From contig NC_007964.1 in NCBI RefSeq assembly GCF_000013885.1, forward strand, positions 1,722,001 through 1,786,000: DNA of 64,000 nucleotides, read 5' to 3'. Origin of the DNA: Nitrobacter hamburgensis X14. Lineage in GTDB: Bacteria > Pseudomonadota > Alphaproteobacteria > Rhizobiales > Xanthobacteraceae. Each line of letters begins with the position of its first letter. Positions within the stretch are counted from its first letter, which is position 1. The notes below the pieces were generated by a model, which made no database searches, was not told where the DNA came from, and saw only the letters and a list, made by a program, of their open reading frames with translations. The position numbers and the translations under genes are program-made. Positions 25,112-36,598 of this stretch are shown here, in pieces.

Positions 25112-27118
25112 GTGCTCAAGGTGCCGCCGCTCGACCATTCACTCGTTCCCGATGATGCGGTAACGATTCCGCCGGAGAACCCGCCTGCCGAGACCGGGCC
25201 GACGTCCGCGTCGCCAGCGCCGCGCAGACCTGATGCAGAGCCCCGTGCGCCGGTCGGCCATGAGGAGGACGACGATGGGGACGAGGGCGAGGACGGCGAA
25301 CCCGTCCTCGACGATGACGACGAGGAACTCGTCGTCTATACGGCGCGCGAGGCCGCCGGAGCGGCCGCGACGGTCTATGCGTTCATCCGGCCCTTGCTTC
25401 GAAATCACCGCAAGGCGCTGACCTTCGTCGGCTTCGGCCTGCTGGTCGAGACGCTGTTCAACGTCGTCATGCCGCTTAGCCTCAAGTTCCTGATCGACGA
25501 TGCGCTTGGCGAGGAGGATTTCGGCGTTCTGGTTCGAATCCTGTCGGTGCTTGCGGTCGCCGGCATTGTCACCTCGCTGATCTCGATCTGGTACGAACGC
25601 TGGGACGCCTGGCTGTCGTCATCGATCGTCTCGGAGGTGCGGCAGCGGCTGTTCAATCACGTGCAGGATCTGCCGTCGGCATTTTTTGCGCGCACCAGGC
25701 GGGGGGAAATCCTGTCGCGCTTCTCCGTCGATCTCTCGGCGTTCGAAGGCGCGATGAAGGCGCTCGTAAGTACGGCGCTGCTTCCGGCGATGGAGCTGGT
25801 CGCAGGCATCGTTCTGATGCTGTTTTTAAGCTGGCCGTTGGCGGTGGTCGCGTTGCTGATCTTTCCGATCACCTTGATCGGGCCGCGTATCCTGACCCCG
25901 AAGGCGGTGCAGGCAAACTACGAGCAGAAGGTCAACGAGTCGGCGATCCTCGGCGTGGTCCAGGAAAACATCGCCGCGCAAGCTCTGGTCAAGGCCTTCA
26001 GCCTGCAGCGTCGCGCCCGCGGCTGGTTCACCGTCCGCAATGAAGAGACCAGAAAGAAGATCGCATCCTCCACGTTTCTGTCGAGCATGGTCGAGCGCTC
26101 GGTCACGGTGGCCGTGCTGCTGCTGCACCTCGTCGTTCTCGGCATCGGTGCCTATCTCGCGACCAGCGGGCAGATCACAATCGGAACGTTCGTGACGTTT
26201 GAAAGCGCGTTCTGGGAAATCTCATACAATATCGCGCATCTGATGTCTTATGTGCCGGTCTCGATTCAGGCCGCGGCCGCCGTGCGCCACATGGAGGAAC
26301 TGATCGACGAGCCGACGCGCGGCGCCGACCGCCGCGGCGCGCCGGACCTGCCGCGCATCAGCCGCGACATCACCTTCGATCGTGTGACGTTTCGATATGA
26401 GGACGCCGAGACACCCGTCCTCAACAATCTCAGTCTGAAGCTCGATGCCGGAAAGCGTATCGCGATTGTCGGGCCGAGCGGCTCCGGCAAGAGCACGCTG
26501 CTCAATCTGATTCTGCGCCTCTATGTTCCGAACCACGGGCGCGTCACCATCGACGGCGTCGATACCCGCAAGGTGACGCGCGAGTCGCTTCGATCCGGCA
26601 TGGCCGTGGTGTTCCAGGAGAACATGCTTTTCAACATGTCGATCCGGGAAAACATCCGTCTCGGCAAGGAAGACGCCAGCGACGAGGAGGTCGAGGCCGC
26701 GGCGAAAAAGGCCGAGATCCATCGCTTTATCATGAGCCTGCCGCGGCGCTACGACACCGTCGTCGGTGAGCGCGGAGATACGCTGTCCGGCGGCCAGCGC
26801 CAGCGCGTGGCGATTGCGCGCGCGATCGTTCGCGACCCGTCGATTCTGCTGCTCGACGAGGCGACGTCCGCGCTCGACCAGACCACCGAAGCCGCGATCA
26901 ATCGCACGCTACTGAAGGTAGCCAGGGGCCGGACCATGATATTTTCGACCCATCGCCTGACCTCGGTGGTCGACATGGACGAGATCATCGTCATCAGCGG
27001 TGGTCGGGCGGTCGAACGGGGCTCCCACGCAGTACTGATGAAGGCCAACGGCGTCTACCGCAAGCTCTGGGACGACCAGAGTCACGGGCATCACGATAGC
27101 GATGGTGAAGGCGAGTAG
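25112..27118 (+). CDS. ABC exporter, fused membrane and ATPase domains
   Basis: 668 residues, a type IV (MsbA-like) half-transporter that would act as a dimer. An unusual N terminus of about 85 residues is Pro-rich then strongly acidic (51-72, mostly Asp and Glu). The six-helix membrane domain spans about 95-390. The ATPase domain has Walker A GPSGSGKST near 453, LSGGQ near 557, Walker B ILLLDEATSALD near 578 and an H-loop STHRLT. Such proteins export lipids, peptides or metabolites. The GTG start at 25112 has no strong ribosome-binding site but is the only in-frame start before the membrane domain that I can see. Confidence 0.88.
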   Translation: MLKVPPLDHSLVPDDAVTIPPENPPAETGPTSASPAPRRPDAEPRAPVGHEEDDDGDEGEDGEPVLDDDDEELVVYTAREAAGAAATVYAFIRPLLRNHRKALTFVGFGLLVETLFNVVMPLSLKFLIDDALGEEDFGVLVRILSVLAVAGIVTSLISIWYERWDAWLSSSIVSEVRQRLFNHVQDLPSAFFARTRRGEILSRFSVDLSAFEGAMKALVSTALLPAMELVAGIVLMLFLSWPLAVVALLIFPITLIGPRILTPKAVQANYEQKVNESAILGVVQENIAAQALVKAFSLQRRARGWFTVRNEETRKKIASSTFLSSMVERSVTVAVLLLHLVVLGIGAYLATSGQITIGTFVTFESAFWEISYNIAHLMSYVPVSIQAAAAVRHMEELIDEPTRGADRRGAPDLPRISRDITFDRVTFRYEDAETPVLNNLSLKLDAGKRIAIVGPSGSGKSTLLNLILRLYVPNHGRVTIDGVDTRKVTRESLRSGMAVVFQENMLFNMSIRENIRLGKEDASDEEVEAAAKKAEIHRFIMSLPRRYDTVVGERGDTLSGGQRQRVAIARAIVRDPSILLLDEATSALDQTTEAAINRTLLKVARGRTMIFSTHRLTSVVDMDEIIVISGGRAVERGSHAVLMKANGVYRKLWDDQSHGHHDSDGEGE

Positions 27119-27145
27119 GCGCTCCCAAATCTGCGCGCGGCTATA

Positions 27146-27269
27146 GCGTTTTCGAACGAACCGGTACCAGCCTCGGGTCAAACCCGAGGACATGCTTCGC
27201 TTGAAAAACGCTATCAATAACTTGCGCGTATTCTTCCCGCGAACCGGTACTTACTTCGCTCGAAAACAC
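27146..27269. repeat. Dispersed repeat family alpha, tandem copies 3a and 3b
   Basis: Copy 3a (27146-27211) has arms GCGTTTT/AAAAACGC, an ACCGGTACC loop and an inserted CCTCGGGTCAAACCCGAGG hairpin. Copy 3b (27226-27269) has arms GCGTATTC/GAAAACAC, inner arms GCGAA/TTCGC and loop ACCGGTACTTACTT. It fills the gap between the ends of the convergent ABC exporter and flavoprotein genes. Confidence 0.8.
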
Positions 27270-27270
27270 T

Positions 27271-28467
27271 CTAAGCAAGCCTGCCCTCGTGCGATTCCGG
27301 GCGCGGCGGCGATGAGGATGGCCGGGTGCCGGATCTGTTCGTCGGTTGTGTCAGGCCCTGCGCCAGCCGTCCGATGAAGCGTGCCCATCGGCGTGCGCGC
27401 CATGTGAGGCCGTTGTCGATCGACAGCGAGCGAAGATGCCAGGCTTTCGCGGCCGACCATGCATCACATGCTGTCTTGACCGGATCGTCGTAGAACATGT
27501 CGATCTTGGCGCGACCCATGCCTTCGGTCGCAAGCCAGCTCGGGATGTGGACGTTGCAAAGCCGCTCGACGTCGGTGAACACCTTGTCGGTGCCGGTGCC
27601 CGCTGCCGGGCACGAGGTCGCGAAAGCGTCGCCGATAAGAACGACGCCGGCTTGCCGATGATTGTCCGTGACGTACAAATCCGCCGGCCGGATCTTGATC
27701 GGCCCGCTCACCTTGAAGCCGCCGGTCATGCGGTCGAGGCCGGGCATCACGGCGCGCATCGTCGCTTCGGGGTTTTCACGAAATTCGCGAAACCAGATGT
27801 CGTCCATCGACCGATAGACCATCATGTTGGCGCGCATGGTATTGCCGATCGGAAATATCGAGAGATAGGCCATGCGCGCGTCGGAGCGTTTCGGCCAGTA
27901 GGTCAGGGCCGGGAAGGGGAATGCCGGTCGATCGACCGGAGCGACATCGAAACCGAGCGTCACCGAATGACATTCGCTGATGATGCGCCGACCGAGGCCG
28001 AGCAGGTGGCGCAGGCTGATGCTGAGGCCGTTCGCGAGCACGATCAGGCGCGCGGAGATCGTCCCGCCATCCGCCAGCACCAGGCGCTGGCGTTCACTGC
28101 TGGTGGCGACCTCGACGACCTTGGTGTAAAGTGTCTCCACACTGGACGAGATTTGCGCGCGCATGGTGTTGACGAGAGTGTCGTACATCACGCCGTGCTG
28201 GTCGCTGGGTTTTTTGGCCACCACGAAACCGAACCGCGCTTCCCAGACTTCGCCGTCCACGGTCGTCGCGCGCAGTATCTCTTCGTCGAACCCTGTCTTG
28301 CGCAATCTCGGAGTTTGAGTGCCGCCGAGCTTTTCGCAGCGCAGGTCGGGAGGATACGTCGTGTGCGGATCGATCATGATCGCAGCAATACCCGCGCGGC
28401 TCAGCATCGCGGCTGTGGTCGAGCCGGCCAGTCCGCCGCCAACGATCGCAATGTCGGTATAGCGCAT
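27271..28467 (-). CDS. FAD-dependent monooxygenase-like oxidoreductase
   Basis: 398 residues from the ATG at 28467 (MRYTDIAIVGGGLAGS), which puts the FAD-binding GGGLAG at residues 10-15; an upstream ATG at 28497 adds 10 non-conserved residues. The second flavin motif GD (VVLIGDAFATSCPAAGTG), followed by Asp and Leu, is typical of group A flavin hydroxylases and their reductase relatives. Substrate unknown. Transcribed away from the GNAT gene at 28642 with 174 bp between starts, and convergent with the ABC exporter. The C-terminal 30 residues are Ser/Pro-rich and poorly structured. Confidence 0.82.
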   Translation of the reverse strand: MRYTDIAIVGGGLAGSTTAAMLSRAGIAAIMIDPHTTYPPDLRCEKLGGTQTPRLRKTGFDEEILRATTVDGEVWEARFGFVVAKKPSDQHGVMYDTLVNTMRAQISSSVETLYTKVVEVATSSERQRLVLADGGTISARLIVLANGLSISLRHLLGLGRRIISECHSVTLGFDVAPVDRPAFPFPALTYWPKRSDARMAYLSIFPIGNTMRANMMVYRSMDDIWFREFRENPEATMRAVMPGLDRMTGGFKVSGPIKIRPADLYVTDNHRQAGVVLIGDAFATSCPAAGTGTDKVFTDVERLCNVHIPSWLATEGMGRAKIDMFYDDPVKTACDAWSAAKAWHLRSLSIDNGLTWRARRWARFIGRLAQGLTQPTNRSGTRPSSSPPRPESHEGRLA

Positions 28468-28641
28468 GGATCGGCCCTTGCCCCGCAGGGCTATCATTGC
28501 GCCGCAAAAAGCAAATAAACCTTGAAAGACATCGAGTGATCGAGCCTGGACCGGGTCGATGCGGCTTAACTGAAAAGCAATACCGAAGGAACAATATCGC
28601 CGCCTTTAGCGGATCGCCCCAAGGATGATCCAAGGCGTCTA

Positions 28642-29778
28642 ATGATCTCGGTAAACATTTGTTCACCAACACCGGACATGGCGGCGCCGTGGGACGATCT
28701 CGTCCGGCGGGCCTCTTCCAACGTGTTCATGAATCCGGTTGCCCTGACCGTCGCGAACGAGACCGGTTTCGCGCGCGTCCAGGTTCTGCTGGCGTGGGAC
28801 AGCGCCGGACCCGGGAGGCTGGTCGGCATCTGGGCCTTTCAGGTCCGCAGAATTTCGCCGCTGTGGCCCGCGCTGCTTGAGGCACTGCCTTACAACTACG
28901 CCTTTCTCTCAAACCCGGTCGTCGATCCCGCCTATGTCGGCGAGGTCATTCCGGCCTTCCTGTCGGCGATCCGCGACAGTTCCTTGTTACCCAAGGTGAT
29001 CAGTCTGAAGTCGCTCGATGCCGAGGCTCCGAGCTTCGAGATGCTTGTGAACGCGCTGAAGGAGCAGGGAAGCACGCGGCTTAGGTTGACCGAGAGCACA
29101 CGGCCTTTCGCGACCCCGGACGTTGGCGTGAAACGGTCCGGCTCGACCCGGAAGAAGTTGCGGCAGGACTGGAACCGGCTCTCCGGCGCGGGCGCGGTCG
29201 ATATCGTCAACAACCGCGCGCCGGATACGCGAGAGGCGTTCGAGACGTTCCTGAAGCTGGAAGCCGCAAGCTGGAAAGGAGCGCGTGGCACGGCCTTGCT
29301 GTGCAATGCCGCGGACGCGACCTTCGCCAGACAGATGGTCGCGGCGCTCGCCGAACGTGGCAATGCCTCGGTGGCATTGCTGCGCGTCGATGGCCGCGCT
29401 ATTGCCGCGCAGGTGCTGATGTATTGCGGCACCACGGCCTACACCTGGAAAACGGCATTCAGCTCGGACTACGCAAAATACTCGCCGGGCGCGCTGCTGA
29501 TCGATAGGATCACGGACGACCTGTTTTCCTCCGCCGGGGTCGCGGAGATCGATTCCTGTTCGTACGAGGGAAGCTTTATGGCTCAGCTCTGGGCCGGCCG
29601 CCGGAAGATGGCCGATCTGCTCATCGATGTCGGGCCGGGTAAATCGCTGGCGTTTTCGCTGGAGGCGATCCGCCAGCGGGGCTACGACCAGCTCCGCCGG
29701 CTTCGCGACCGGATTCGAACCGGGGCGGTACCGGCCGTACCCAAAAGCAAGAAGGTGAGTTTTGCCGCGCATCGCTAG
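28642..29778 (+). CDS. GNAT-fold acetyltransferase, BioF2-like/CelD family (paralogue of 5182-6420)
   Basis: 378 residues. The BioF2-like acetyltransferase domain covers about 150-320 (RSGSTRKKLRQDWNRLSG, AFETFLKLEAASWKGARG, KTAFSSDYAKYSPGALL). It shares block-by-block similarity with the acetyltransferase at 5182-6420, which is paired with a cupin-like oxygenase. The family acylates or transfers aminoacyl groups in exopolysaccharide, capsule and lipid pathways; the specific reaction is unknown. Divergent from the flavoprotein at 27271-28467. Confidence 0.8.
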   Translation: MISVNICSPTPDMAAPWDDLVRRASSNVFMNPVALTVANETGFARVQVLLAWDSAGPGRLVGIWAFQVRRISPLWPALLEALPYNYAFLSNPVVDPAYVGEVIPAFLSAIRDSSLLPKVISLKSLDAEAPSFEMLVNALKEQGSTRLRLTESTRPFATPDVGVKRSGSTRKKLRQDWNRLSGAGAVDIVNNRAPDTREAFETFLKLEAASWKGARGTALLCNAADATFARQMVAALAERGNASVALLRVDGRAIAAQVLMYCGTTAYTWKTAFSSDYAKYSPGALLIDRITDDLFSSAGVAEIDSCSYEGSFMAQLWAGRRKMADLLIDVGPGKSLAFSLEAIRQRGYDQLRRLRDRIRTGAVPAVPKSKKVSFAAHR

Positions 29779-29901
29779 CCGGGCGGGCAGATGCGGTCTG
29801 TCGGGTGCCGTCAATCCGGCGCCGCTTGCCCTCGGCCTCCCAAATACCCAGACTGCGGCTGCCGCTTTGAGCCTGCGGCAAGAACCGGTGTTCGTAGAAC
29901 A

Positions 29902-30612
29902 ATGGTGAACAGACCAAAAAACGGCCTGTTGGCGAGCATACCGGACTCGGAATGGCTCGACGTTCAGAGCCTGTGCGAGTCGATCAAACTGTCACTGGGC
30001 CGCGTGCTGTACGAACCACGCGGCCCATTCGATTACGTGTACTTTCCGGAAACGGCGATTATCTCCAACGTCGCCCCGCTAAAGGCCGACAAGACGGCAG
30101 AAACCTCGACCACCGGACGGGAGGGGATGGTTAACGTCGGAGCTATCATGGGCGACGACCAATCGATGCACCGCGCCGTCGTCCAGGTGTCCGGTGACGC
30201 CATCCGTATTTCCTTTCGCGAGTTTCAGGAGCTGCAGGCACGTTTGCCGGTATTCCGGCGCAAGCTCAACGCCTACTCACGTGCATTCCTCGGGCAAGTA
30301 ATGCAGTCCGTTGCATGCAACGCCAGCCATACGCTCCTTCAGCGCTGCGCACGATGGCTGTTGAAGTCTCACGATCGCGTCGAAGGTGACGAGCTTCGAT
30401 TAACGCAGCAGTTCCTGGCCGAGATGCTGGTCGTCAGCCGTGTGGCGGTTAACGCAGAGCTGAAAAAATTTCAGCAACAGCAGGCTCTCACATACAACCG
30501 CGGCATCATCACGATATTGGACCGCAAGCTATTGGAGCGCACATCCTGCGAGTGCTATCGCGCGGTTCGGCGCGAATACGACAGGCTGCTGCCCGGCTCG
30601 TTCACAAAATAA
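29902..30612 (+). CDS. Crp/Fnr family transcriptional regulator
   Basis: 236 residues from the ATG at 29902 (MVNRPKNGLLAS). The N-terminal cyclic-nucleotide-binding-like beta roll (about 20-130) lacks the Fnr cysteine cluster and an obvious cAMP pocket; the C-terminal winged helix is the HTH_Crp_2 type (RLTQQFLAEMLVVSRVAVNA, then RGIITILDRKLLERTSCECY). Such proteins are abundant in Bradyrhizobium relatives, and the ligand is usually unknown. It lies 123 bp after the acetyltransferase and could control the block, but no binding sites were recognised. Confidence 0.88.
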   Translation: MVNRPKNGLLASIPDSEWLDVQSLCESIKLSLGRVLYEPRGPFDYVYFPETAIISNVAPLKADKTAETSTTGREGMVNVGAIMGDDQSMHRAVVQVSGDAIRISFREFQELQARLPVFRRKLNAYSRAFLGQVMQSVACNASHTLLQRCARWLLKSHDRVEGDELRLTQQFLAEMLVVSRVAVNAELKKFQQQQALTYNRGIITILDRKLLERTSCECYRAVRREYDRLLPGSFTK

Positions 30613-30702
30613 AAATAAATGTCGGCTATGTAAACTAGTTGGCTATACGGGTCGCTGTTTCCATCGGTACATAGAGCAATCCAACAATGGAGGAGTGCAC
30701 CG

Positions 30703-30939
30703 ATGCCGAGACACGTCTCTTTCTATGATGAATCCCTGGGAAGGCAGATCGAAGGTTCATACGTAACGGACGGCAAGGTGATCCATGCCGGTTCGGGAAC
30801 GCTGGGCGCGAAGAGTGCCCGCTTCGGTCATTTTGGCAGGTTCCGCTTCGATCAAACGGGGCAGGACTTGATTGCGCAGGATCTGTTGAGCGAGTTGGCT
30901 CATCGTGAAGCACAGAACGGCCACGGTCACGGCCATTAA
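30703..30939 (+). CDS. Small hypothetical protein with His/Gly-rich tail
   Basis: 78 residues; a good GGAGG ribosome-binding site at about 30690 supports the ATG at 30703. Sequence MPRHVSFYDESLGRQIEGSY suggests a small beta-rich fold; the tail ends GHGHGH, which could bind metal. No named family recognised. It is the last gene before the long gap in front of rpsL. Confidence 0.65.
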   Translation: MPRHVSFYDESLGRQIEGSYVTDGKVIHAGSGTLGAKSARFGHFGRFRFDQTGQDLIAQDLLSELAHREAQNGHGHGH

Positions 30940-31568
30940 GCTGAGTTAAAGAGACGGTGAGAGCCGCCATGGTGGCTCAGATATCGTCATCGCTTTCTGC
31001 CGCGGAGGCTCGTTAGTTGGCCTCCGCTGCAGGCGGGTGTTGGTTCAAGCGATCTGCCTCATCTTTCTTGCCTTCACGCGTTCCAGTCCTGTGCCTTCCG
31101 ATTTCCGAAATGCGTTGACCATCCCAAGCGACGTGAGTCGAATCGTTTGGACACGATGCGTCCGCAGTCGGACTTTCTCGCTCTCTATAACGCTGCTCGC
31201 CGCCACCGACGAACCGATCCAATAGCAGCGCTGCGCGGCGACTGCCCGAGCGTGATATCGCGCTATCTCATTACGACGCGGAAATTCGGCTGCGATTGGC
31301 GCGTGGCTGGGGCCTGAGGCGCGAGCAATTATTGCGGCCCGCGGCGGCTCTCGATTAGCCAGAATCAATCTTTGATCCGGCGCCATGCGCACGGCATAGC
31401 TGTCCGAGGTTGGCTGCCGCTTTCGCCCGTCTGTGACCCGCGGCATCCATCGCCGCCGCCTCCCGCCATGACGGATAATCGAGATGTTTCCCTCCAAGCG
31501 CGAAACACTCCAGCGTCCGGCCCGGACCGTCCCATACCCTTCATGCATCGGGAGGAGCCTTCGCCAGA
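30940..31568. other. Intergenic, first part of the long gap before rpsL
   Basis: About 630 bp without a supported gene. A minus-strand frame ending at 31045 has a basic, somewhat protein-like C terminus but runs through a dispersed repeat and lacks a start signal. A short imperfect hairpin (GAGCCGCC/GGTGGCTC, about 30960-30977) lies just after the small His-tailed gene. Confidence 0.3.
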
Positions 31569-31680
31569 CTGGAGCCCCGCTTCTGATCGAATCAAAGCCG
31601 GGCTCCAGCTTTTTGTTTTGACGCGTTTTCTTGACGCGGACCGGTATCCATCCCCGAGGACGTGCTTCGCTCGAAAACGC
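31569..31680 (-). repeat. Dispersed repeat family alpha, copy 4
   Basis: Side hairpin CTGGAGCC (31569-31576) / GGCTCCAG (31601-31608), then the core 31623-31680 with perfect outer arms GCGTTTTC and GAAAACGC and loop ACCGGTATCCATCCCC. Same orientation as copy 1. Short frames crossing it translate to the recurrent peptide RGWIPVRVKKTRQ and are not genes. Confidence 0.8.
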
Positions 31681-31966
31681 CATAGGGCGCGGATACCGAT
31701 TCGGCGCCCAGCGGCGGAGGCGGTCCGGGGCATACATCAAGAGCCGGAACTCCGTGGTCCAACGGTCCGCTTGATCTTGCGGTCGCCGCCGTTGCCGGGC
31801 GGGGCGGGCGCAGCGAGTGAGCGTGGCCGGTATCGCAAAAAGACCATTGTTTTGAGGGATATCTGGTGTCCGGCGAACCCGCTGTGCGAGCAATTCTCAG
31901 CGGGACGGAATTCGCGCGTATGCCGGATATCGACGCCCGGAAGTGCTTCTGTGACGGCGGTTTAGC

Positions 31967-31996
31967 CTTGACTTGACGACTCGCGGTGGATAAAAC
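31967..31996 (+). promoter_or_regulatory. Candidate promoter of the str operon
   Basis: CTTGACT (31967-31973) and TAAAAC (31991-31996) with 17 bp between TTGACT and TAAAAC fit the alphaproteobacterial housekeeping consensus. It would give a leader of about 390 nt before rpsL. Called by eye; no experimental support. Confidence 0.4.
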
Positions 31997-32350
31997 CCGC
32001 CCACTTAACGGCAGGCGGTGAGCTACGCCAACGTCGGAACGGACCACCCTTTCTATCTGTTTTAATTGATAGAGACGGGCACCAACCTCGACGAATGCTG
32101 CTCAGACGCTGCTGATCATAGCTAGGCAATGCCAGGACGATAGTCGTTCTCTTGAGCGAGATCTCTCGAGATCGATTTCGGGTGCATGACCTCGGTGGAA
32201 GTCGGCCGGTTCATTATCGGTTGGCGTTAATCGCGGTCCTCTGTGGCGTCGAAGCGCTTCCCGCTCAGCAATGAACGGTTGGCGCGATTTCGTTTTGCGT
32301 GGATCGCTTCATGCATCGCGAGCGGGTGGGCGGTAGCCTCGAACGAAGTT

Positions 32351-32372
32351 GCGAAACCGATCGGGGTTTCGC
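32351..32372 (+). promoter_or_regulatory. Leader hairpin just upstream of rpsL
   Basis: GCGAAACC (32351-32358) and GGTTTCGC (32365-32372) form a perfect 8-bp stem with a 6-nt loop, ending 25 bp before the rpsL ATG and right before its ribosome-binding region. It could modulate rpsL translation. No T-run follows, so it is not a terminator. Confidence 0.45.
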
Positions 32373-32397
32373 GTAAATTTAAGGGTGAAGGCGAACG

Positions 32398-32769
32398 ATG
32401 CCGACGATCAACCAACTGATCGCAAGTCCGCGCGTCATACAGAAGTCGCGCAAAAAGGTGCCTGCGTTGCAGCAGTCGCCGCAAAAGCGCGGCGTGTGCA
32501 CACGTGTTTACACCACGACTCCGAAGAAGCCGAACTCGGCGCTGCGTAAGGTCGCAAAGGTGCGTCTTACCAATGGCTTCGAGGTCATCGGTTACATTCC
32601 GGGTGAGGGGCATAACCTTCAGGAACATTCCGTGGTCATGATCCGCGGCGGTCGCGTCAAGGATTTGCCCGGCGTGCGCTATCACATCCTCCGCGGCGTC
32701 CTCGACACCCAGGGCGTCAAGAACCGCAAGCAGCGTCGTTCGAAATACGGCGCGAAACGTCCGAAATAA
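32398..32769 (+). CDS. rpsL: Small-subunit ribosomal protein S12
   Basis: 123 residues, normal length. It lies at the decoding centre. The residues linked to streptomycin resistance are wild type: Lys43 in [14 protein letters not shown] and Lys88 in [14 protein letters not shown]. First gene of the merged str-S10-spc-alpha cluster; rpsG follows after 15 bp. Confidence 0.98.
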   Translation: MPTINQLIASPRVIQKSRKKVPALQQSPQKRGVCTRVYTTTPKKPNSALRKVAKVRLTNGFEVIGYIPGEGHNLQEHSVVMIRGGRVKDLPGVRYHILRGVLDTQGVKNRKQRRSKYGAKRPK

Positions 32770-33255
<486 letters not shown>

Positions 33256-33287
33256 CGGCGACACAACAGGAATTTAAGGACAGCTCC

Positions 33288-35360
33288 ATGCCCCGCCAAC
33301 ATGCCATAGAGGATTACCGTAATTTCGGTATCATGGCGCATATCGATGCCGGCAAGACCACCACGACCGAGCGCATCCTTTATTACACCGGCAAGAGCCA
33401 CAAGATCGGCGAGACCCACGAGGGCGCCGCGACGATGGACTGGATGGCGCAGGAGCAGGAGCGCGGCATTACCATTACCTCGGCCGCGACCACTGCGTTC
33501 TGGAATGGCAAGCGTCTGAACATCATCGACACCCCCGGTCACGTCGACTTCACCATCGAGGTCGAGCGGAGCCTGCGCGTGCTCGATGGTGCCGTGTGTG
33601 TGCTCGACTCCAACCAGGGCGTTGAGCCGCAGACCGAGACTGTGTGGCGTCAGGGCGACAAATACAAGGTGCCGCGCATCGTCTTCTGCAACAAGATGGA
33701 TAAGACCGGCGCCGACTTCTACAAGTGTCTCGCCGACATCGTCGATCGCCTCGGTGCGCGTCCGGTCGCGGTGCAACTGCCGATCGGTGCCGAGAGCGCG
33801 TTCAAGGGCATGGTCGATCTTGTCCGCATGAAGGCGCTGGTCTGGAATATCGATTCCGCCGGTGCGATGTACGATATCGAGGAAATTCCGGCCGACCTTG
33901 CCGACAAGGCCAGGGAATACCGCGAGAAGCTGGTGGAGGCTGCCGTCGAGCTCGACGACAATGCCATGGCTGCTTATCTCGACGGCACCGAGCCGGACGA
34001 GGCGACGCTGAAGAATCTGATCCGCAAGGGCGTGATTACCGGCGCGTTCTATCCGGTGCTGTGCGGGACCGCATTCAAGAACAAGGGTGTGCAGCCGCTG
34101 CTCGATGCGGTGGTGGACTTCCTGCCGTCGCCGCTCGACGTGCCCGCGATCAAGGGTACCGACGACAAGGGCAACGAAATCCTCCGTCACGCCGACGACA
34201 AGGAGCCGATGTCGCTGCTGGCGTTCAAGATCATGGACGACCCGTTCGTCGGCACCATCACGTTCTGCCGCATCTATTCCGGCATTCTTCAGAGCGGTAC
34301 CGGCGTCGTCAATTCGACGCGCGAGAAGAAGGAGCGCATCGGCCGGATGCTGCTGATGCATGCGAACAACCGCGAAGACATCAAGGAAGCTTATGCCGGC
34401 GACATCGTCGCGCTGGCCGGCCTGAAGGAAGCGCGCACCGGCGACACGCTGTGCGATCCGGCCCATCCGGTGATCCTCGAAAAGATGGAATTCCCCGATC
34501 CGGTCATCGAGATCGCGATCGAACCGAAGTCCAAGGCCGATCAGGAAAAGCTCGGTGTTGCGCTGGCCAAACTCGCGGCGGAAGATCCGTCGTTCCGTGT
34601 TTCCACCGATCAGGAATCCGGCCAGACCATCCTCAAGGGCATGGGCGAGCTGCATCTCGACATCAAGGTCGATATTCTCAGGCGCACCTACAAGGTCGAC
34701 GCCAATATCGGCGCGCCGCAGGTGGCGTTCCGCGAGCGCGTCACCAAGCGTGTCGAGCACAGCTACACCCACAAGAAACAGACCGGCGGCACCGGCCAGT
34801 TCGCGGCGGTGACGCTGATCGTCGAGCCGAGCGAACCGGGCAAGGGTTACGAGTTCGAGTCGAAGATCGTCGGCGGCGCTGTGCCGAAGGAATACATTCC
34901 CGGCGTTGAGAAGGGCATCGAGAGCGTGCTCGGCTCCGGCGTGGTCGCTGGGTTCCCCGTGGTCGATGTCAAGGTGCAACTCATCGACGGCAAGTTCCAT
35001 GACGTCGACTCGTCGGCGCTGGCGTTCGAAATCGCGACCCGTGCCTGCTTCCGCGAGGCGCTGCAGAAGGGCAAGTCGGTGCTGCTCGAGCCGATCATGA
35101 AGGTCGAGGTGGTGACGCCGGAAGACTATACCGGATCGGTCATCGGCGATCTCAACTCGCGGCGCGGTCAGATCCAGGGTCAGGACATGCGCGGCAACGC
35201 CAACGTGATCAACGCGATGGTGCCGCTCATGAACATGTTCGGTTACGTGAACAACCTGCGCTCGATGAGCCAGGGGCGCGCGACCTTCACCATGCAGTTC
35301 GATCATTACGCGGAAGCGCCGGCGAACGTGTCGGCGGAAGTCCAGAAAAAGTTTGCCTGA
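33288..35360 (+). CDS. fusA: Elongation factor G
   Basis: 690 residues, normal length. A GTPase that drives translocation: G1 HIDAGKTT near residues 18-25, switch I with [22 protein letters not shown] and NKMDKTGA, followed by domains II-V. AAGGA precedes the ATG. tuf follows after 39 bp. Confidence 0.98.
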   Translation: MPRQHAIEDYRNFGIMAHIDAGKTTTTERILYYTGKSHKIGETHEGAATMDWMAQEQERGITITSAATTAFWNGKRLNIIDTPGHVDFTIEVERSLRVLDGAVCVLDSNQGVEPQTETVWRQGDKYKVPRIVFCNKMDKTGADFYKCLADIVDRLGARPVAVQLPIGAESAFKGMVDLVRMKALVWNIDSAGAMYDIEEIPADLADKAREYREKLVEAAVELDDNAMAAYLDGTEPDEATLKNLIRKGVITGAFYPVLCGTAFKNKGVQPLLDAVVDFLPSPLDVPAIKGTDDKGNEILRHADDKEPMSLLAFKIMDDPFVGTITFCRIYSGILQSGTGVVNSTREKKERIGRMLLMHANNREDIKEAYAGDIVALAGLKEARTGDTLCDPAHPVILEKMEFPDPVIEIAIEPKSKADQEKLGVALAKLAAEDPSFRVSTDQESGQTILKGMGELHLDIKVDILRRTYKVDANIGAPQVAFRERVTKRVEHSYTHKKQTGGTGQFAAVTLIVEPSEPGKGYEFESKIVGGAVPKEYIPGVEKGIESVLGSGVVAGFPVVDVKVQLIDGKFHDVDSSALAFEIATRACFREALQKGKSVLLEPIMKVEVVTPEDYTGSVIGDLNSRRGQIQGQDMRGNANVINAMVPLMNMFGYVNNLRSMSQGRATFTMQFDHYAEAPANVSAEVQKKFA

Positions 35361-35399
35361 TTGTCGCTGGCGACAGTCAACGACTGAACGGAGAGTCAA

Positions 35400-36590
<1,191 letters not shown>

Positions 36591-36598
36591 TGATCCGT

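Noticed and set aside
27346..28518. A 390-codon plus-strand frame opposite the flavoprotein at 27271-28467.
   Set aside because: The minus strand shows clear FAD motifs; the plus frame has none and looks like an antisense shadow.
30940..32397. Possible genes on either strand in the gap before rpsL (for example 31045-31893 minus and 31372-31965 plus).
   Set aside because: They overlap each other, cross the alpha repeat, lack ribosome-binding sites and show no recognisable domains.
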